From contig NZ_CABDWS010000030.1 in NCBI RefSeq assembly GCF_901447495.1, positions 1-36,473 of the forward strand: a stretch of DNA of 36,473 bases, read 5' to 3'. Positions 33,595 to 36,473 of this stretch are shown one piece after another (positions within the stretch are counted from its first letter, which is position 1; every line of letters starts with the position of its first letter). The position numbers and the translations under genes were made by a program. The stretch is from Haloimpatiens lingqiaonensis (GTDB lineage Bacteria; Bacillota; Clostridia; Clostridiales; Clostridiaceae). The notes below the pieces were generated by a model. That model was given only the letters and a program-made list of their open reading frames with translations. It had not been told where the DNA came from and made no database searches.

Positions 33595-34210
33595 GATGAA
33601 AGAAAAAGTAAAAAGAATGAATCCCAAAAAAGGTTTTTGTAATTTGATTTTGTGTGCAGTGGTATTTTGTATTATTGCTGGAATTGGAACAGCAGCAAAG
33701 TTTGGAAGCAGAATACCAGAAATGAAACAGCAAATTGAGGCTGCAGAAAAAACGAATGAGGAAATATATCAAAATACAAGTGAGAAAGAACGTGACAGAG
33801 AAGAAAACAGACATGAAAAAGAGCATGAGTTTGAGTGGAATAATATCGTTACACTTACAACGAGTGATTATGTATTTGTTGGATGTGTTATGGCAGGGTT
33901 CTGGATCATTTTATGTATCTACTGGCTTTATACAACAGCTTATGTAGTATCAAAATCATGGGAAGTAGGAGCAAATGCCTGGATATTTGGAATACTTGCA
34001 CTTGTAACCAATCTTTTCGGAGTAGCTGTTTTATGGATTTATATTAAAATGCATCTGGTATGCCGAGAATGTGGAATGTTACAGCCAAGAAATGCAAATT
34101 ATTGTTCCATTTGTGGATCTGCAATCTACATAAAATGTCCAGACTGCGGAAGCAGAATATCAATTCATGATGAATATTGCAATGGGTGTGGAAGAAAGAT
34201 GAGAAGTTAA
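33587..34210 (+). CDS. Membrane protein with C-terminal double zinc ribbon
   Basis: 207 residues. TM1 at ~17-37, an acidic/basic coiled linker (~45-80), TM2 and TM3 (~92-150), then two zinc ribbons (CRECGM...CSICGS and CPDCGS...CNGCGRK). The ribbons probably face the cytoplasm. No enzymatic motif. SD AAGGAGGT. Cotranslated with the DUF368 gene, so a regulator or scaffold of that transporter is a reasonable guess. Confidence 0.75.
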   Translation: MNKMKEKVKRMNPKKGFCNLILCAVVFCIIAGIGTAAKFGSRIPEMKQQIEAAEKTNEEIYQNTSEKERDREENRHEKEHEFEWNNIVTLTTSDYVFVGCVMAGFWIILCIYWLYTTAYVVSKSWEVGANAWIFGILALVTNLFGVAVLWIYIKMHLVCRECGMLQPRNANYCSICGSAIYIKCPDCGSRISIHDEYCNGCGRKMRS

Positions 34211-34250
34211 TACATCGATTCCGTCTATGTGAGGGTTAGAAGGTCTTTAT

Positions 34251-35003
34251 GTGAGAAAAGAAAAAATGTCACAGAAACAGGATGTTAAAAACACAGGCGA
34301 AAAACAGCCGACAAAGGAACAAATAGCGGCATTAAAACAGGAAAAAAAGAAAGCACAGGAAGAATTGGATGAATTACAGGGGAAAACTACTGGTGGAAAG
34401 ATTGTCTGTTTCCTAGCGTTCTTAGGTATATTAGCTGTTTTTGGAGGTGCATTTATAGGTTTAGTAAAATTGAATGTTGGAAATTTTGCTTCTGATGTAT
34501 TGGCACCAGTAATTGGAAGTGTTGCAATTGTAAGAAGTATTTTGCCATCAGAATATCAGAGCAAGACAACAGCGGAAATAGCGGCGGATGAGCAAGCAGC
34601 AGCGGATGCTGCAGCAGCTCAAGTGGCATCGGAGCAGGCAAATGCACAAGCGGAGGCAGATGCAGCAGCAGAAGAGCAGGCAATTGCAGATCAGCAGGCA
34701 GCGGCAGATGCTCAGGCGGAAGAAGCATTGGCAGAAGAGCAAGCAGCCGAAGAAGAAGCGGCAGCGGAACAGGCATTAGCAGATCAACAGGCGGCCGACG
34801 AAGCTGCGCTGGCAGATTATGTGGATACTTATTCTAAAATGAAACCCAAAACAGCTGCTAAGGTTTTTGATAATATGATGACTGACCAGAGTGATCTTGT
34901 AGTGAAAATTCTAACGAACATGACACCTGATAACAGGGCTGCTATTATTTCTAACATGAGTGTGGCAAATGCTTCACAGCTTACAGTTCTAATGGAACAA
35001 TAA
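34251..35003 (+). CDS. Ala/Gln-rich membrane-anchored protein with MgtE_N/MotE-like end
   Basis: 250 residues. A basic start and coiled coil (~20-43), one membrane helix (~48-70), then a highly Ala/Glu/Gln-rich stretch (~105-190) that predicts one long helix. The C-terminal ~60 residues resemble MgtE_N/MotE domains (YSKMKPKTAAKVFDNMM, ILTNMTPDNRAAIISNM). There are no flagellar genes nearby, so a motor role is unlikely. GTG 34251 was chosen for AGAAGG seven bases upstream. A spacer between membrane and wall is a possible role. Confidence 0.7.
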   Translation: MRKEKMSQKQDVKNTGEKQPTKEQIAALKQEKKKAQEELDELQGKTTGGKIVCFLAFLGILAVFGGAFIGLVKLNVGNFASDVLAPVIGSVAIVRSILPSEYQSKTTAEIAADEQAAADAAAAQVASEQANAQAEADAAAEEQAIADQQAAADAQAEEALAEEQAAEEEAAAEQALADQQAADEAALADYVDTYSKMKPKTAAKVFDNMMTDQSDLVVKILTNMTPDNRAAIISNMSVANASQLTVLMEQ

Positions 35004-35012
35004 AAAAGAAAT

Positions 35013-35041
35013 CGTCATGTCCATAGATTATCTTGTATAAT
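35013..35041 (+). promoter_or_regulatory. Housekeeping-type promoter of the EamA gene
   Basis: -35 TCGTCA (~35012-35017), 18-base spacer, -10 TATAAT (~35036-35041). No TTTAGAA boxes are present, so this gene seems outside the regulon. Confidence 0.5.
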
Positions 35042-35072
35042 AGATACAAAAGTAGGAAAGAAGGATAAGCTA

Positions 35073-35930
35073 ATGTGGGTAGTATTTGCATTTGGATCAG
35101 CTCTATTTGCAGGATTGACAGCAATATTAGCAAAATGTGGAATCAAAAATACAGATTCTAATGTTGCGACAGCTTTAAGAACAATTGTTGTGCTGGTGTT
35201 TTCATGGATTATGGTATTTGTGGTAGGAGCGCAAAGTGGAATCGGAAGTATTTCGACAAAAGTTATGGTAATTTTGATTTTATCGGGACTTTCTACAGGA
35301 GCCTCCTGGTTGTGTTATTTTAAAGCATTGCAGATTGGAAATGTGAACAAAGTTACGCCAATTGATAAGTCCAGTACCATTCTTACCATGTTATTGGCAT
35401 TTATCTTCCTAAGAGAAGAAATTACCTGGCTGAAATTTCTTGCGATGGTTCTCATTGGTATTGGAACGTATCTAATGATCCAGAAGAAAGAGACAGAAAA
35501 TAAAAAAGAAGATAAAAAATGGCTGATTTATGCGTTTGGTTCCGCTATTTTTGCAAGTCTTACTTCAATTCTTGGAAAGATTGGAATTCAGGATATTAAT
35601 TCTAATCTTGGAACAGCAATTCGTACGGTGGTTGTATTAGTAATGGCGTGGATTGTTGTATTTGTAACAGGGAAGCAGAATACAGTGAAGGATATTGATA
35701 AAAAGAGCTGGCTGTTTCTTGTATTTTCAGGGTTTGCCACAGGCGGATCATGGCTATGTTATTACAGGGCACTTCAAACGGGACCTGCCAGTGTCGTTGT
35801 ACCAATTGATAAGCTTAGCATTCTTGTCACAATTGCATTTTCATATCTTGTTTTCAAAGAAAAACTCTCTATGAAGTCAGGAATAGGATTAGTTCTCATT
35901 GTAGCTGGAACTCTAACTTTGTTAATATAA
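35073..35930 (+). CDS. EamA/DMT-family transporter with an internal repeat
   Basis: 285 residues with ten predicted helices in two halves. Both halves carry the same motifs (FAFGSALFAGLTAILAKCGI vs YAFGSAIFASLTSILGKIGI; ASWLCYFKALQIG vs GSWLCYYRALQTG), an unusually clear gene duplication. EamA proteins export metabolites; small relatives (ArnE/F) flip Und-P-sugars. The substrate is unknown. SD AAAGAAGG. Confidence 0.85.
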   Translation: MWVVFAFGSALFAGLTAILAKCGIKNTDSNVATALRTIVVLVFSWIMVFVVGAQSGIGSISTKVMVILILSGLSTGASWLCYFKALQIGNVNKVTPIDKSSTILTMLLAFIFLREEITWLKFLAMVLIGIGTYLMIQKKETENKKEDKKWLIYAFGSAIFASLTSILGKIGIQDINSNLGTAIRTVVVLVMAWIVVFVTGKQNTVKDIDKKSWLFLVFSGFATGGSWLCYYRALQTGPASVVVPIDKLSILVTIAFSYLVFKEKLSMKSGIGLVLIVAGTLTLLI

Positions 35931-35953
35931 AATTTAGCTCATAAGGAAATTAG

Positions 35954-36007
35954 TTTAGAAAGTATTTAGAAAAGACCCCCTTGTTATTTATTTGCATTTT
36001 GTAATAT
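35954..36007 (+). promoter_or_regulatory. Regulon promoter 7 (gene cut by IS66)
   Basis: TTTAGAA at 35954 and 35965, TTTATTT at 35987 (+33), -10 TAATAT at 36002 (+48). AAAAGACCCCCTT (35970-35982) pairs with AAGGAGGTCCTTTT (36024-36037), one mismatch and one bulge, over the SD of the short frame that follows. Confidence 0.8.
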
Positions 36008-36037
36008 GAATGCAGGCAAATGAAAGGAGGTCCTTTT

Positions 36038-36100
36038 TTGAAAAAAGAGATTGAATTTATGGTGATGTTATTCATTCAGTGTTTACAAAGAGAGAAGTGA
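36038..36100 (+). CDS. Short frame downstream of promoter 7
   Basis: A 20-codon frame with TTG start and an AAAGGAGG SD seven bases upstream: MKKEIEFMVMLFIQCLQREK (TTG read as Met). The strong SD argues that it is translated. It may be a leader peptide or the decayed start of a gene; the IS66 element begins 29 bases after it. Confidence 0.45.
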   Translation: MKKEIEFMVMLFIQCLQREK

Positions 36101-36164
36101 AATAAGCGATAGCATTCATTTGAAACGATGTAAGCGTCAAAAATTAAGTATCTAGAAAACATAC

Positions 36165-36206
36165 CCTCTCATTGATAAACTTAAGTAAAAGATTATCAAT
36201 GGGAGG
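36165..36206 (+). promoter_or_regulatory. Hairpin hiding the IS66 tnpA ribosome binding site
   Basis: CCTCTCATTGATAA (36165-36178) pairs with TTATCAATGGGAGG (36193-36206), 14 positions with one C/A mismatch. The right arm contains the GGGAGG SD of the ATG at 36214. Confidence 0.65.
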
Positions 36207-36213
36207 TTTACTT

Positions 36214-36473
36214 ATGTATAAAAAATTAGATAATGATGCTTGGGAGGAATATTTAAATAAATTTAACTCTGTTAAAGATACAATAACAGTGAAAGATTTC
36301 TGTGCTGAGAATAACCTTAATAAGAGTCAATTTTATTACCATAAAAAAAGAGTAGAAAAGGCAATTGAAAGTAAAGAACCTGTTTTTCAGGCTATTTCTT
36401 TGAATAGTAAAGTTGATAATACTAAAGAAAATAAATCTACATTAAAAGAAGTAAAAATTAATGTAGGCAATGC
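36214..36473 (+). CDS. tnpA: IS66-family accessory protein TnpA, partial
   Basis: The first 86 codons; the 3' end is outside the window. MYKKLDNDAWEEYLNKFNS is followed by a helix-turn-helix typical of IS66 OrfA (VKDFCAENNLNKSQFYYHKK). It is expected to be followed by tnpB and the DDE transposase. SD GGGAGG. Confidence 0.8.
   Translation, partial: MYKKLDNDAWEEYLNKFNSVKDTITVKDFCAENNLNKSQFYYHKKRVEKAIESKEPVFQAISLNSKVDNTKENKSTLKEVKINVGN

Larger units (their letters stand above)
12939..36473. mobile_element. Putative integrative mobilisable/conjugative element, left part
   Basis: From the end of rlmD onward the content is par genes, tnpV, mobC and relaxase followed by an envelope cargo island. 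Composition of 13.2-18.8 kb is visibly richer in G+C than the genes to its left. No recombinase, T4SS or right boundary is present, so extent and type are open. Whether the envelope island belongs to the element or was there before cannot be settled here. Confidence 0.5.
36130..36473 (+). mobile_element. IS66-family element, left end, runs off the window
   Basis: Begins GTAAGCGTCAAAAATTAAGT, the GTAAGCG end typical of IS66. The first ORF starts at 36214. The adjoining 8 bases are GAAACGAT; the matching right-hand duplication is outside the window. Confidence 0.8.

Noticed and set aside
34453-34776. Leu/Pro-rich reverse-strand open frame
   Set aside because: It is the mirror of the Ala/Gln-rich codons of the 34251 gene; no SD and low-complexity only.
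34251-35003. Flagellar MotE protein
   Set aside because: Only the C-terminal end is similar and no flagellar genes are nearby.

Overview
The window is low-GC Firmicutes DNA, most likely a Clostridium-type anaerobe. Supporting this are class I hybrid-cluster protein, ferredoxin-like proteins, DUF134/DUF5320/Mrp iron-sulfur genes, an LTA-synthase-like protein and purine-rich Shine-Dalgarno (SD) sites. It splits into a chromosomal left third and a mobile right two thirds.

Positions 1-4274 are a nitrosative/redox stress cluster: hcp, an HD protein, a ferredoxin-domain protein divergent from a Crp/Fnr regulator, and a CGGC protein. A ~600-base gene-free stretch with a perfect 17-bp terminator follows. 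Positions 4800-7590 hold an Mrp-type Fe-S carrier ATPase, a NifX-like remnant, a Fur-family regulator, two DUF134 regulators and a DUF5320 protein; two promoters there share a GGCAAATGCC operator. Then come an LTA-synthase-like protein, a small membrane protein, an esterase bracketed by two long-palindrome MITE-like insertions (each with a 7-bp target duplication), and rlmD/rumA.

A foreign element seems to start at the 3' end of rlmD. It carries parB, tnpV, a ParM-like/ParR-like segregation pair, a region of nested inverted repeats, mobC and a MOBP relaxase (13.2-18.8 kb). No integrase or type IV secretion genes are in view, so the element probably continues beyond the right edge.

Directly after the relaxase is an 18.9-36.1 kb cell-envelope island. 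It contains a PAP2 phosphatase, two paralogous histidine kinase/OmpR-type regulator pairs, a GT2-GtrA polyprenyl-phosphate glycosyltransferase, a NAGPA-type phosphodiester glycosidase, a Zn-phospholipase-C-like protein, a PepSY lipoprotein-sized exported protein, two GT4 glycolipid synthases around a VTT/DedA protein, a DUF368 protein, a zinc-ribbon membrane protein, an Ala-rich MgtE_N/MotE-like membrane protein and an EamA transporter.

The most striking observation is that seven promoters in this island share one rigid architecture: TTTAGAA boxes at 0 and +11, a third TTTA-type box at +33, and a -10 hexamer starting exactly at +48. It looks like one regulon of the resident two-component systems. 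In at least four of them the non-transcribed promoter region also carries a 13-14 nt arm complementary to the SD of the first gene, so only read-through RNA, not native transcript, could fold and hide the SD. This suggests an inducible glycolipid/undecaprenyl-phosphate remodelling regulon insulated at the translational level. One promoter is split from its glycolipid operon by a 1,807-bp IS6-like element (13-bp inverted ends, 8-bp duplication), and the seventh is cut off by an IS66-family element that runs off the window.
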